The notes below the pieces were generated by a model. The model was not told where the DNA came from. It made no database searches and saw only the letters and a list, made by a program, of their open reading frames with translations. This document shows positions 20,798-29,644 of a DNA stretch of 60,850 bases, one piece after another (positions within the stretch are counted from its first letter, which is position 1; each line of letters begins with the position of its first letter). This DNA is from Candidatus Sumerlaeota bacterium (lineage in GTDB: Bacteria > Sumerlaeota > Sumerlaeia > UBA8349): positions 1-60,850 of the forward strand of contig JAFGFN010000089.1 of the NCBI GenBank assembly GCA_016931035.1. Reading direction: 5' to 3'. The position numbers were made by a program, and so were the translations under genes.

Positions 20798-22123
20798 TTG
20801 ACGAACCCTCTGAGAATAGCGCTCTGTGCCGAACTCGGTCCCGACACGAATTACGGCGGGGTCGAATCCGTATTGGTAGGTCTGATCTCCGCTCTCGGCA
20901 AGCTGACCGACGGGCCGGAGGAATACGTTATCACCACGCCCGCGAAGGCCCCAGACTGGCTGAGGAACTACGTCGGTCCCAATCAGCGGATGGTTTCGCG
21001 GCCCACTCCGCCGGCGGCGACTCCACGCCACCCGCTGGCCGCACGAATGCTGGGTTCGGTTTACGAAGGGCTGGGCGCCGCGAAGCGACGGCTGCGAAAA
21101 CCGGCGGACATCGTAGCGACACCATCGCCCTGGACCCAGATACCGCTTTCCAACGGTTTCTATGAGAGCCTGGGATGCGACGTTCTGCATTTTCCCTACC
21201 AGACGTTCACCCTTTGTTCGATCCCGACGGTTTTCAACCCGCACGACCTCCAGCACCGTCATATGCCGAGTCTCTTCTCCCCCCAGCTGATCGCGGACCG
21301 CGAGAGTCTATACAGACAGGCGTGCGGGCTCTCGCACACCGTCGTCGTTGCGTCCGATTGGACGAAGAACGACCTGATCTTTCACTACGGCCTTCATCCC
21401 GACAAGATCCAAACGATTCCCTGGGCCTCGCCCACGCAGGCACTCGCCGATCCTTCGGAGGGAGATCTGGCCTCCGTGGGCGAGAAGTACGGTCTTCGCC
21501 CTCCCTACGCGCTTTACCCGGCCGTGATGTGGCCCCACAAGAATCACGTGCGATTGCTCGAAGCGCTGGCTTGGCTTCGCGACCGCGACAACCTTGACGT
21601 TCGTCTGGTGTGCACCGGGAAACGGCGGGAGAACGTATGGACGCGGATCGAATCGCGCTTGCGGGAACTGCGTTTGGAAGATAGAGTTCAGTTCCTGGGA
21701 CACATCTCCCGGGAAGACTTGCGCGCCGTCTATCGGATGGCTCAGTTCGTGGTCGTTCCCACGCTCTTCGAGGCCGCCAGCGGACCGATGTACGAGGCAT
21801 GGCTCGAAGGCCGGGCGGTCGCCTGTTCTACGGTGACCTCTCTGCCCGAGCAAGCGGCCGACGCGGCGCTGTTGTTCGATCCCTATTCGGTGGAGGCCAT
21901 TGCCGCCGCCATCAAGCGACTGGCGACCGAGCCGGATCTGCGCGAGGACCTGGAACGCAAGGGACGCTGTCGGCTGGCCGACTTCACCTGGGATCGCACG
22001 GCCCGGGCGTATCGAGCCGTCTATCGCCGCGCGGCCCGCGTTCCTTTGAACGACGAAGACCGCCTTCTGCTGGCGTGGGACTGGATGAAGGACCGCGAGC
22101 CGCCCAAGGACCTGACTCGATGA
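20798..22123 (+). CDS. Glycosyltransferase family 4 (GT-B)
   Basis: A 441-residue GT-B glycosyltransferase from a TTG start preceded by AGGTGAG. The N-terminal domain has LCAELGPDTNYGGVESVL; the linker region TVVVASDWTKNDLI and the C-terminal nucleotide-sugar block YALYPAVMWPHKNHVRLLEAL, LGHISREDLRAVYRMA and PTLFEAASGPMYEAWLEG are standard for group 1 mannosyl- or rhamnosyl-type transferases; the ExxxxxG-E motif is represented by FEAASGPMYEA. It probably adds a GDP-sugar residue to the growing lipid-linked glycan. The TGA overlaps the ATG of the aminotransferase gene. Confidence 0.9.
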   Translation: MTNPLRIALCAELGPDTNYGGVESVLVGLISALGKLTDGPEEYVITTPAKAPDWLRNYVGPNQRMVSRPTPPAATPRHPLAARMLGSVYEGLGAAKRRLRKPADIVATPSPWTQIPLSNGFYESLGCDVLHFPYQTFTLCSIPTVFNPHDLQHRHMPSLFSPQLIADRESLYRQACGLSHTVVVASDWTKNDLIFHYGLHPDKIQTIPWASPTQALADPSEGDLASVGEKYGLRPPYALYPAVMWPHKNHVRLLEALAWLRDRDNLDVRLVCTGKRRENVWTRIESRLRELRLEDRVQFLGHISREDLRAVYRMAQFVVVPTLFEAASGPMYEAWLEGRAVACSTVTSLPEQAADAALLFDPYSVEAIAAAIKRLATEPDLREDLERKGRCRLADFTWDRTARAYRAVYRRAARVPLNDEDRLLLAWDWMKDREPPKDLTR

Positions 22124-23232
22124 AACGATTCATACCCGTTGCGGAACCGGTGTTTGCGGGACGCGAGAGAGAATACGTTCTCGACTGCCTCGATTCCACC
22201 TGGATCTCCTCCAACGGCAAGTATATCGAACGATTCGAGAAGACGTTCGCCGAGTTCTGCGGCGTGCGTCACGCCATGGCGTGCTGCAACGGGACCGTGG
22301 CGCTGCATTTGGCGTTGATGGCGTTGGGAATCGGGCGGGGCGACGAGGTGATCTGTCCCACCCTCACCTATGTCGCGACGGCCAACGCCATCGCCTACTG
22401 CGGCGCCAAGCCCGTCCTGGTCGACTCGGAACCCCGAACATGGAACCTGGACCCCTCGAAGATCGAGGCGCTCGTCACCGAGAAGACTCGGGCCATCGTG
22501 GTCGTTCATCTCTACGGCCATCCGGTCGATATGGATCCCGTTCTGGCCCTGGCCCGCAAGTATGACCTCCGCGTGGTGGAAGACGCCGCGGAAGCCCATG
22601 GCGCGCTCTACAAAGGGCGCAGGATCGGTTCGTTGGGCGACGTGGCGACGTTCAGCTTTTACGGCAACAAGATCATCACCACCGGCGAGGGAGGAATGGT
22701 CGTCACGAACCACGCCGATCTGGCCGCTCGCGTGCGGCTCCTCAAGGGTCAGGGAATGGACACCGCGCGGCGCTACTGGTTCCCTGTCCGAGGCTACAAC
22801 TACCGCATGACGAACGTGGCGGCGGCGATCGGCCTCGCACAACTCGAAAAGATCGAGTGGTATCTCGAACGCAAACGCGAGGTGGCCGAAAGGTACGCGG
22901 CCCGTCTTGCGGGCGTTCCCGGAATCGTTCTTCAGGCCGAGGAATCGTGGGCTCGGCACGTCTTCTGGATGTTCAGCATCGTTCTGGACGACAGCCGCAA
23001 AGTCGAGCGAGACGAGGCAATGAGACGTCTCGCGGAGAGAGGCGTCGAAACGCGCCCCCTCTTTTATCCCATGCATGTGCTCCCCATGTACCTCGACGCG
23101 ACGCCTGGGGCGTTCCCCGTCGCCGACTGGCTTGCCGCCCGCGGAATGAACCTCCCTTCGTCCGCGCGACTGACGGAAAGCGATATCGATTTCGTGTGCG
23201 AACAATTGCTCGCTTCGATAGAAACGGCGTGA
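22120..23232 (+). CDS. DegT/DnrJ/EryC1 aminotransferase, perosamine-synthase-like
   Basis: A 370-residue PLP-dependent sugar aminotransferase. The PLP lysine is Lys184 in FYGNKIITTGEGG; DAAEAHGA supplies the pyridine-ring aspartate. The N-terminal block FIPVAEPVFAGREREYVLD with STWISSNGKYIERFE is the pattern I associate with GDP-perosamine synthases (PerA/RfbE). Those enzymes aminate GDP-4-keto-6-deoxymannose, the product of Gmd encoded in the same operon. The formyltransferases would then have a substrate. Other 4-aminated sugars remain possible since DegT specificity is hard to read from sequence. It overlaps the upstream GT gene by 4 bp. Confidence 0.85.
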   Translation: MKRFIPVAEPVFAGREREYVLDCLDSTWISSNGKYIERFEKTFAEFCGVRHAMACCNGTVALHLALMALGIGRGDEVICPTLTYVATANAIAYCGAKPVLVDSEPRTWNLDPSKIEALVTEKTRAIVVVHLYGHPVDMDPVLALARKYDLRVVEDAAEAHGALYKGRRIGSLGDVATFSFYGNKIITTGEGGMVVTNHADLAARVRLLKGQGMDTARRYWFPVRGYNYRMTNVAAAIGLAQLEKIEWYLERKREVAERYAARLAGVPGIVLQAEESWARHVFWMFSIVLDDSRKVERDEAMRRLAERGVETRPLFYPMHVLPMYLDATPGAFPVADWLAARGMNLPSSARLTESDIDFVCEQLLASIETA

Positions 23233-23255
23233 GCGGTTGCGTCGAAGGCTCGGCC

Positions 23256-24074
23256 ATGATGATGACACGTTACGCGGAATGCCCTCATTTGCCTGCTCTG
23301 TTGGCGAAGTATCCTCGCGATCCGTCCTTCGCGCTGATCCGTACGCCCGAGATCGAGTATCTGAGGAAGATCGACTTTGCGCGTCCTTCTCTGGATCATT
23401 GTTGCGGTGACGGGTTCTTCGCCTCTCTCGTTTCTCTCGATGGTTTCGACGCGGGAGTCGATTTCTCGAAACCGGCGCTCGATGCAGCGAGCCGAGTTCA
23501 TCGCCGTGACGGCGAGGGGCCGTTGTACGGTGATTTGAAGCGTAGCGACGTCTCGAAGGAGATCCCTTGGCCCAACGAGACGTTTGCCTTCGTTCTGAAC
23601 AACAGCGGCCTCGAACACATCGACGGCCTGGAGGGGGCGCTGCAAGAGATATCGCGTGTGCTCCGCCCCGGCGGCCGTTTCGTGTTCACACTCCTGGGAA
23701 AGCGAGCCATCGATTGGTGGCCGCCCGATCTCGAAGACGGCTCGCGAGAAACGTACCTGGAGCGTCAGCCGATGCGCAACCTCCTCAGCCTCGACGAATG
23801 GCGCGTTCGTCTGGCGAACCACGGCCTGCGCCTCGTCGATTTCGAGAGTCATTTCGACCGTGAGGAGAATGAGTTCAATCTCCGCTACGACTATCTTCAC
23901 AGCATGGCGTACTTGGCCGGGCGTCCGCTGCCGGGCTGGTTGACTTTTCTCCATCGGCGTTCCTGGTTATCTCGTGTTTACTTCGGCCGGACGATCCGAC
24001 GAAGAACGTATCACTCGTATCCGAACGAGGACGCAGGCGCCATGTACTGCTTCACGACGGTCAAGGAATCGTAG
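23256..24074 (+). CDS. SAM-dependent methyltransferase
   Basis: About 272 residues from ATG 23256 (GAAGG eight bases upstream); a GTG at 23229 overlapping the aminotransferase stop is an alternative. Motif I is unusual, LDHCCGDGFFASLV, with Cys in place of Val/Ile; motif II GVDFSKPALDAA; motifs post I/III NNSGLEHIDGLEGALQEI and LRPGGRFVFTL are typical. The C-terminal ~80 residues (YLHSMAYLAGRPLPGWL) are an extra domain of unknown type. It sits between sugar-biosynthesis and glycosyltransferase genes, so an O- or N-methylation of the glycan is inferred. Confidence 0.85.
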   Translation: MMMTRYAECPHLPALLAKYPRDPSFALIRTPEIEYLRKIDFARPSLDHCCGDGFFASLVSLDGFDAGVDFSKPALDAASRVHRRDGEGPLYGDLKRSDVSKEIPWPNETFAFVLNNSGLEHIDGLEGALQEISRVLRPGGRFVFTLLGKRAIDWWPPDLEDGSRETYLERQPMRNLLSLDEWRVRLANHGLRLVDFESHFDREENEFNLRYDYLHSMAYLAGRPLPGWLTFLHRRSWLSRVYFGRTIRRRTYHSYPNEDAGAMYCFTTVKES

Positions 24075-24115
24075 ACTCGGCTCGCGAGAGCACGCCGAGA
24101 AAGAAACCCTTAACT

Positions 24116-25036
24116 ATGAATTCGGTCGTCTCGATCGTCCTCGGCTCTTTCAACCGCCGCCGGTACTTGCGCGCGACGCTCGACAACGTGCGCTCGCACG
24201 ACGTCGGCGCGCCCTACGAGATCGTCGTGGTCGACGGCGGCTCGACCGACGGATCGCTTCGCTATCTCTCGCGCCAGAAGGACGTGATCACGATCGTTCA
24301 ACACAATCGCGGCGTGTGGCGCGGACAACCGATCGAAAGGCGCTCGTGGGGCTACTTCATGAATCTCGGTTTCCGGGCGGCGCAAGGCACCTACGTCTGC
24401 ATGATCAGCGACGACGCCCTTCTCGTGCCGGGCGCGATCCGCAATGGAATCGAGTTCTTCGAAGCGCGCCGCGCGGAAGGGCGCAACGTCGGATCGGTCG
24501 CCTTCTACTGGCGGAATTGGCCCTCGCCGGACCGGTATTTCGTGAGCAAAGCCTATGGGACGACGTTCGTGAACCACGGTCTGTTTATGAAAGAGGCGCT
24601 CGAGAACGTGGGATACATCGACGAGGAGGCGTTCCGGTTCTATTGCGCCGACGCCGACCTGTGCCTTCGGATGCGAGACAAGGGCTATGAGTGCCTGGAA
24701 TGCGAGGACGCCCACGTCGAACATCACTCCCATGCCAACCGCGCGGCGCGAGAATCGAACAAGACCCTGATGGACAACGATCGCGCGGCTTTCCTGGCCA
24801 GATGGTCGCACCTCGATCCGAAACTCCGCGAGTACGAACGGGTCCAGACTCTTCACTTTCACGACTTTCGCGACGCCGCCCGGACGGCGGACGTGTTTCG
24901 GAGAATCGACCGGTGGAATCTGACCGAGCGTCTTCTGCCATTGAAATACCGGCTGGGAGGCATCCTTCAGGTGCGAACCCGACTCGGCAAGATCAAGAGA
25001 TCGATCTCGGGCCAATCGCCGGGACAAGATCGCTAG
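24116..25036 (+). CDS. Family 2 glycosyltransferase (GT-A)
   Basis: A 306-residue GT-A enzyme: SIVLGSFNRRRYLRATL at the N-terminus, VVVDGGSTDGS, the metal-binding ISDDALLVPGA and the acceptor-side block CADADLCLRMRDKGYECL, a variant of the ED-motif of rhamnosyl/galactosyl transferases. The short insertion RGVWRGQPIERRSWGYF replaces the usual 'N.G.a.a.N.g' helix. The ATG at 24116 follows a 41-bp gap after the methyltransferase gene. Donor and acceptor cannot be assigned. Confidence 0.88.
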   Translation: MNSVVSIVLGSFNRRRYLRATLDNVRSHDVGAPYEIVVVDGGSTDGSLRYLSRQKDVITIVQHNRGVWRGQPIERRSWGYFMNLGFRAAQGTYVCMISDDALLVPGAIRNGIEFFEARRAEGRNVGSVAFYWRNWPSPDRYFVSKAYGTTFVNHGLFMKEALENVGYIDEEAFRFYCADADLCLRMRDKGYECLECEDAHVEHHSHANRAARESNKTLMDNDRAAFLARWSHLDPKLREYERVQTLHFHDFRDAARTADVFRRIDRWNLTERLLPLKYRLGGILQVRTRLGKIKRSISGQSPGQDR

Positions 25037-25080
25037 GCGAAGGCGGCCGGCAGGTTCGTCTTGAGCAGGGGAACGCTGGT

Positions 25081-26247
25081 ATGACCAAACGCATCGGCAT
25101 GTTGCCCAATCCCTTTGCGTCCGACGAATGGTCGCGCAAGGGCAACCCTGTGCTCCCCTATCTGGCGGAGTCGATCCAGTCGCACGGCTGGGAGGTGGTG
25201 GCGGTCGATAGAGAAGAGGTTTTGCATCCCGAACGACTCGTCGAAAGGGATCTGAGGATCGTTCATCTTCACTGGCCCACGGCGATCTTCAATCCGCACA
25301 GCCGCGAGTTCCTCCGTTTCTCGATTCCGCCGGTCGTCTGGCGCTTTGTGCCGCCTCGCCTGTTCTGGCCGCTCTGGGCGTTCGAGGATCGATTCATCGA
25401 TTTCGGACGAGTCCGCGCGGAGATCGAGGGGTGGGCCCGCCGGTTCAGGGATTCCGGAATCGCATTAGTGTGGGAACTGCACGACCTCGGCTCGCACCAT
25501 CTCACACGCGTTTCAAAGGTTCGGGAAGCCGATGCACTGCTGCATCGCACCGTGTTCGATCTTGCCTGCGGCGTCGTATTCCACGAGGAGAGCTGCGCCG
25601 CGCCCGTGTTCGAAGAATACGGAGGGGAAAAACCATATGCCGTCGCCCGTTTGGGTGACTACAGACCGGTGTATGGCGCTGAAGTCGCGCCATCGGAAGC
25701 CCGGCAACGTCTCGGCATCAGAGGCAAGGGGACCGTCTTCGCCTTCGTCGGGACTCCCCGACCGAATCGCAACCCGGCCCTGCTCTGCGATGCCTTTCTT
25801 CGGGTGGCCGGTCCTGAGGACTCGCTGGTCCTGGCCGGAAACACGATAGACAGATATGTCTCGGGCGGCAGCCGCGATCCTCGAATCCGGCTCTTTACCG
25901 GACGGAGCCAACCGGCCGACCGGATCCGCGACGTGTTCTGCGCGGCCGACTTCGCGGTCAACCACGCGAAGAGATACTTGACGTCCGCCGTCGTTCGGGC
26001 GGCCCTGAGCTATGGAACGCCCCTCATCTCGTATCCCTTCGGATCGACCATCGACATGGCACGAGACGCGTTCGTTCCAATCGAGGACACCGAAAACGGC
26101 CTCGACGACGCCCTGCGGCGCGCCCTCGCAATGCCGCCCGACGGCCGCGCCGCCCTCGTTGTCGCGGCCCGGCAGAGAAACGCGGAGCGACAATGGCAAA
26201 ACATGGGCGTGGATTGTGTTGCCCTCTACGAGAAAATTCTCGGTTGA
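25081..26247 (+). CDS. GT-B-type glycosyltransferase
   Basis: About 388 residues from ATG 25081. The N-terminal half has LPNPFASDEWSRKGNPVLPYL and IVHLHWPTAIF, a His-Trp-Pro motif common in GT-B enzymes of the family 4/70 type. The C-terminal half contains VFAFVGTPRPNRNPALLCDAF, ADFAVNHAKRYLTSAVV and the terminal ALSYGTPLISYPFGST. The canonical EXFG motif is replaced by NHAKRYLTS, so the family is divergent. It is the last complete glycosyltransferase of the operon. Confidence 0.8.
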   Translation: MTKRIGMLPNPFASDEWSRKGNPVLPYLAESIQSHGWEVVAVDREEVLHPERLVERDLRIVHLHWPTAIFNPHSREFLRFSIPPVVWRFVPPRLFWPLWAFEDRFIDFGRVRAEIEGWARRFRDSGIALVWELHDLGSHHLTRVSKVREADALLHRTVFDLACGVVFHEESCAAPVFEEYGGEKPYAVARLGDYRPVYGAEVAPSEARQRLGIRGKGTVFAFVGTPRPNRNPALLCDAFLRVAGPEDSLVLAGNTIDRYVSGGSRDPRIRLFTGRSQPADRIRDVFCAADFAVNHAKRYLTSAVVRAALSYGTPLISYPFGSTIDMARDAFVPIEDTENGLDDALRRALAMPPDGRAALVVAARQRNAERQWQNMGVDCVALYEKILG

Positions 26248-26281
26248 GTGCGACCGCGGAAGAACGCGCGGAATCGATGAC

Positions 26282-26384
26282 GCCGTCGGGAAACGACCCC
26301 GGGCGATTTCTGGAAAACGTCCGGCCCGAGGACTTCTCCCTGGCGGATTACGCCTGCGGCATCTATATTCTATCACGAACTTGA
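26282..26384 (+). pseudogene. C-terminal remnant of a duplicated DUF268-type methyltransferase
   Basis: This short stretch encodes GRFLENVRPEDFSLADYACG plus IYILSR, almost the same as the last ~30 residues of the complete gene ending at 27323 (GRFLENVRPEDYSLADYACG, LYILSR). The DNA aligns along the full length (for example GGCGGATTACGCCTGCGGC in both). The rest of the first copy is absent and the stop TGA is retained. This is a scar of a tandem duplication followed by deletion, or of recombination inserting the copy downstream. Confidence 0.8.
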
Positions 26385-26504
26385 CCGGCCACGCCGAAAG
26401 GCCGACTGCACCCTCGTACGACCCGCACCGTAAACGGCTGTCCGGATCTGAAGATGTCTCGGACCGAAACAAGAGCGCTTGACCGCTAAGGAGCGTACGA
26501 CCGA

Positions 26505-27323
26505 ATGCAGGACGGATTGCGGGAGTGGGCCAAACAATACGGGTGGGCGAGGCGAGGCTATGCCGCGTGGCGAGCGGCGAGAACGACGTGGCGTCGGTGG
26601 CGAGCCACGCTGTTCCGCGCTCCGTCCGTTCTCGCCTGGCCGGTTCAGATCCTGCGCTACGCGATCGACTGGCGACGCTACCGGCGTCTTCCGGGAACCC
26701 AAGTCCCTCGCTTGCGGGACAGCCACCCGTGCCTGTTCGAACGTTCGTCGACCACACCCGTTGACAGCCATTATTTCTACCAGGGTCTGTGGGCACTGCG
26801 GCGCATCCTCGACCGCCGTCCGGACAAACACACGGACGTTGGGTCGGAGAATCGCTGGGTGGGGTGGCTGACCGTCTTCGTCCCCGTCACCTCGATCGAC
26901 ATCCGTCCCTTGCCCGTCGAGATAGAGAATCTCGAGTGCCGCAGGGGGAGCGTTCTCGAACTCCCCTTCGAAGACCGCTCGATCGATTCGCTCTCATGTC
27001 TTCACGTGGTCGAACACGTCGGCCTGGGTCGCTACGGCGATCCTCTCGATCCGCGCGGGACGGAAAAAGCCTGCCGCGAGCTGGCGCGTGTCGTGGCTCC
27101 AGGCGGAAAACTCTATCTCTCGCTCCCCGTCGGCCGTCAACGTGTTTGTTTCAACGCCCACCGCGTGACCGATCCCTCGCGAGTTCCCGAACTCTGCCCG
27201 GGACTCACTCTCGAAGAGTTCTCCGTTATCGACGATTCCGGGCGATTCCTGGAGAATGTTCGACCCGAGGATTATTCGCTGGCGGATTACGCCTGCGGCC
27301 TCTATATTCTTTCGCGAGTATGA
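26505..27323 (+). CDS. DUF268-type SAM methyltransferase
   Basis: A 272-residue protein. An N-terminal basic amphipathic region is followed by THTPVDSHYFYQ-like sequence (actual: TPVDSHYFYQGLWALRRI), DVGSENRWVGWL in place of motif I, VTSIDIRP, RSIDSLSCLHVVEHVGLGRY and VVAPGGKLYLSLPVGRQR. These blocks match the DUF268 family, annotated as methyltransferases in polysaccharide clusters. The start at 26505 follows AAGGAG about 11 bases upstream. Its C-terminus is duplicated at 26282-26384. Substrate unknown. Confidence 0.85.
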   Translation: MQDGLREWAKQYGWARRGYAAWRAARTTWRRWRATLFRAPSVLAWPVQILRYAIDWRRYRRLPGTQVPRLRDSHPCLFERSSTTPVDSHYFYQGLWALRRILDRRPDKHTDVGSENRWVGWLTVFVPVTSIDIRPLPVEIENLECRRGSVLELPFEDRSIDSLSCLHVVEHVGLGRYGDPLDPRGTEKACRELARVVAPGGKLYLSLPVGRQRVCFNAHRVTDPSRVPELCPGLTLEEFSVIDDSGRFLENVRPEDYSLADYACGLYILSRV

Positions 27324-27370
27324 TCTGCTACTAATCGCTGGCCAACGTTTTTCGCGTTGCGAAAAACCAG

Positions 27371-27586
27371 GTGATCCTGATGGAGAACTGGTCGCGCCAG
27401 AACTTCATGCCCGACATTCTCCACCTGTTCGAGCAGAAGCGACTGCCTTGGGAACGGCTCTTTCTCTACTACCGCGAGTCCGAGGAATTCATGAAGCCGC
27501 ATCTCCTCGTCGCGTCGGCTTGCGAGCTGCCCCAGTATCCCCCGCTCACCGACTACGCGACCCTTACGGATCACGTCCCGAATTGA
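27371..27586 (+). pseudogene. Orphan 71-codon fragment, possibly the end of a methyltransferase
   Basis: The frame reads MILMENWSRQNFMPDILHLF ... LPWERLFLYYRE ... PQYPPLTDYATLTDHVPN. The opening resembles the C-terminal strand-helix seen after motif III in some polysaccharide methyltransferases (hydrophobic-MENW-x-x-H/Q-N-F), and nothing before it in this frame encodes a Rossmann core. No clear Shine-Dalgarno is present. I read it as the surviving C-terminus of a lost gene, but it could be an independent small protein. Confidence 0.4.
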
Positions 27587-27604
27587 GACGACCCTCCCAG
27601 CGCG

Positions 27605-29431
27605 CTACCACGGCACGGCGTAGCTGGGGCGATGCGCGTAGCGCTCGAGTTCGATCCTAAGCCGAATCTGAGACCCGGGCGCGAGGCGAACCAGAAGGCG
27701 TTTGTCGCCGATCTCGACCCGCGTCCCCTCTTTGCCATCGCCATCGATCGCCGAGGCGCTGACAAACCGATGTTCGCCGAACGCGCCCGCCTGAGTCACG
27801 ACGTCCCGGCTCTCGCGCGAGTCGGTGTTCGCCAGGCAGAGCGCGATCGAGTCCGAATCGACCCGTTCGACGAGCGCCGCCACACCCTCGGGCAGGCCGG
27901 GTCGTCGATTCGCGGGATCGAAATGGCGGACCTGGGCGAACACCAGCCCGCCGTGGTAGAGCATGTCCGAGCCCCATGTCAGCTGGGCCAGTCCCCCCGT
28001 AACGACCGGATTGCGTTGCTGCCAGTGGTGGCAATCCCAGGTTTCCGGGTCGGGATTGTCGGCATCGCTCAGATCCAGACGCCGCCGAATCTCGCGTTCC
28101 GTGTCGTCGAGTATCCTCTCCGGGTGCGAGGGGTTGCGCCCTTCGAGATAAGCGAGCCACGGAGCGGGATTCGCCCAGACGGCGCATTTCCCTCCGAGGC
28201 GCGTTCCCTCCTCGGGCCATCTCTCGCGATCCGAGGCTCTCTCCAAACGCCTCCAGTCCTCTTCGCTTCGCGACACGTGATAGAGGTAGAAATAGAGACC
28301 GGAATTCGGTTTCCGGTAGTCGAACCATCCTGCGTCGCCGTAGCGATACGGAATCTGGAACTCGCCGTCGATCGTCTTGCCTTGTTCCCAGATCCGATCG
28401 AGCTGCGAACGCGGCAAATCGAGATGAGACAAGTCTCCCGTCAGCAAGACGGCGTTCGACGCGGCGATAAGGCTCGCCTCGACGATGGTCCGCCACCCGT
28501 GCGACCATCGGTATCCGTAGTACCCACCCCACCACTTGCCGTCGTTGTATTCGCCGATCTTGCCCGAGAGTCCCACGTTGTCGGGCAGGAGCCCCCCGTT
28601 CTCCTGGGCGCGCCGCCGCCAAGCGTCGAGATACTCGAGCACCCATTCGCGATACTTCTCCTCGCCCGTGTAGAGAAAGGCATGGGTCGCGAGGCTGGTC
28701 GCCGCGAGGTTGAGCGGCACGTCGCCCCGGGTCATGCGCCGGTTGATGAGCGGGAGAATCTGGGCGAACACCTTGTCGTCGGTCCACGCCAGCTTCGTCA
28801 AGGGCGCCTCGACGGTCGGGTATCCGGGAACATCCTCAAAGGGCGCCAGGTACATGTCGTAGACCCAGCGATGGGTCGACCAGTCTTCGGCCGTGGTCTC
28901 GAAGCGCGGACCGCGGCTCCCGTTCAGAGGCGAGCGGATCATCTTGAGTCGTGCGTCCCAGTTCCGGGCCTCCGGATTTTCCCCCATGTACATCCCGGCG
29001 AACCGAGTTGCCCGGCGACGAAACTCGGCGTCGTTCGGATCGCACAAGCCGAGATAATAGAGCAACAGGCTGCTCTCGCCGTGGTGCATCCAGTCGTAGT
29101 GCGCATCGAATTCGTTGTGCACCTGGCCGTAGCGGGTGAACTGACGCGTGACGGTTTCCCACATCTCGCGCCCGAGACCGTGGACGCGCTTCCCTCCCCC
29201 GAGAGCGTAGAACAGCGGGAACCCGGCGAATCCTTCGTAGCCGTCGTCCGACCCGTCTATCCCGGGCCACTCGCGCCGCCACACCAGATCGCCGTCCGGC
29301 CCCACGTAGCGCTCGACGAACCGGGTTGCCAGATCGTTCATCCGGTCGATCAGGGAGCGTTGCTTCAACGCCCACGGCGCGGGCGCCGCCGCGCGATCCG
29401 TCGATTCGATTTGTCTCACATCGTTTTCCAT
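27605..29431 (-). CDS. Large soluble protein of unknown function, (alpha/alpha)-barrel-like
   Basis: A 608-residue protein with no signal peptide. It is rich in paired helices and aromatic residues (DGYEGFAGFPLFYALGGG, DAHYDWMHHGESSLLLYYLG, EDWSTHRWVYDMYLAPFE, WWGGYYGYRWSHGW), the texture of (alpha/alpha)6 toroid glycoside hydrolases and polysaccharide lyases. The C-terminal ~100 residues look like a small beta-domain (SDSIALCLANTDSRES, GSQIRLRIELERY). Similar planctomycete and armatimonadete proteins are annotated only as hypothetical, as far as I recall. It is transcribed divergently from the pectate lyase gene, which supports but does not prove a role in glycan breakdown. Confidence 0.7.
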   Translation of the reverse strand: MENDVRQIESTDRAAAPAPWALKQRSLIDRMNDLATRFVERYVGPDGDLVWRREWPGIDGSDDGYEGFAGFPLFYALGGGKRVHGLGREMWETVTRQFTRYGQVHNEFDAHYDWMHHGESSLLLYYLGLCDPNDAEFRRRATRFAGMYMGENPEARNWDARLKMIRSPLNGSRGPRFETTAEDWSTHRWVYDMYLAPFEDVPGYPTVEAPLTKLAWTDDKVFAQILPLINRRMTRGDVPLNLAATSLATHAFLYTGEEKYREWVLEYLDAWRRRAQENGGLLPDNVGLSGKIGEYNDGKWWGGYYGYRWSHGWRTIVEASLIAASNAVLLTGDLSHLDLPRSQLDRIWEQGKTIDGEFQIPYRYGDAGWFDYRKPNSGLYFYLYHVSRSEEDWRRLERASDRERWPEEGTRLGGKCAVWANPAPWLAYLEGRNPSHPERILDDTEREIRRRLDLSDADNPDPETWDCHHWQQRNPVVTGGLAQLTWGSDMLYHGGLVFAQVRHFDPANRRPGLPEGVAALVERVDSDSIALCLANTDSRESRDVVTQAGAFGEHRFVSASAIDGDGKEGTRVEIGDKRLLVRLAPGSQIRLRIELERYAHRPSYAVPW

Positions 29432-29509
29432 GCTCGTCGCGAACCCCTCTCTCCCTTATCCGGCGCGAAGTCGCTCCATCTAAGCAGAGTCGTCGAGAAT
29501 GCGAAACAG

Positions 29510-29535
29510 GGAAATGGACTCCGGAAATGGACTCC
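29510..29535. repeat. Tandem 13-bp repeat, two units
   Basis: GGAAATGGACTCC occurs twice without a gap in the divergent promoter region between the barrel-like gene and the pectate lyase gene. It is perfect but only two units long; it could affect spacing of a regulatory site or be neutral. Confidence 0.6.
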
Positions 29536-29644
29536 GGGAAGGGGATTCCTTCTGGACCAATCCGTGCCGACGACATACAATGAGGTCACGTTTTGAAGTC
29601 CGGAGACACCCGTGCCCAGAAGGTCCGGGTGCGAAAGGTGTTGG

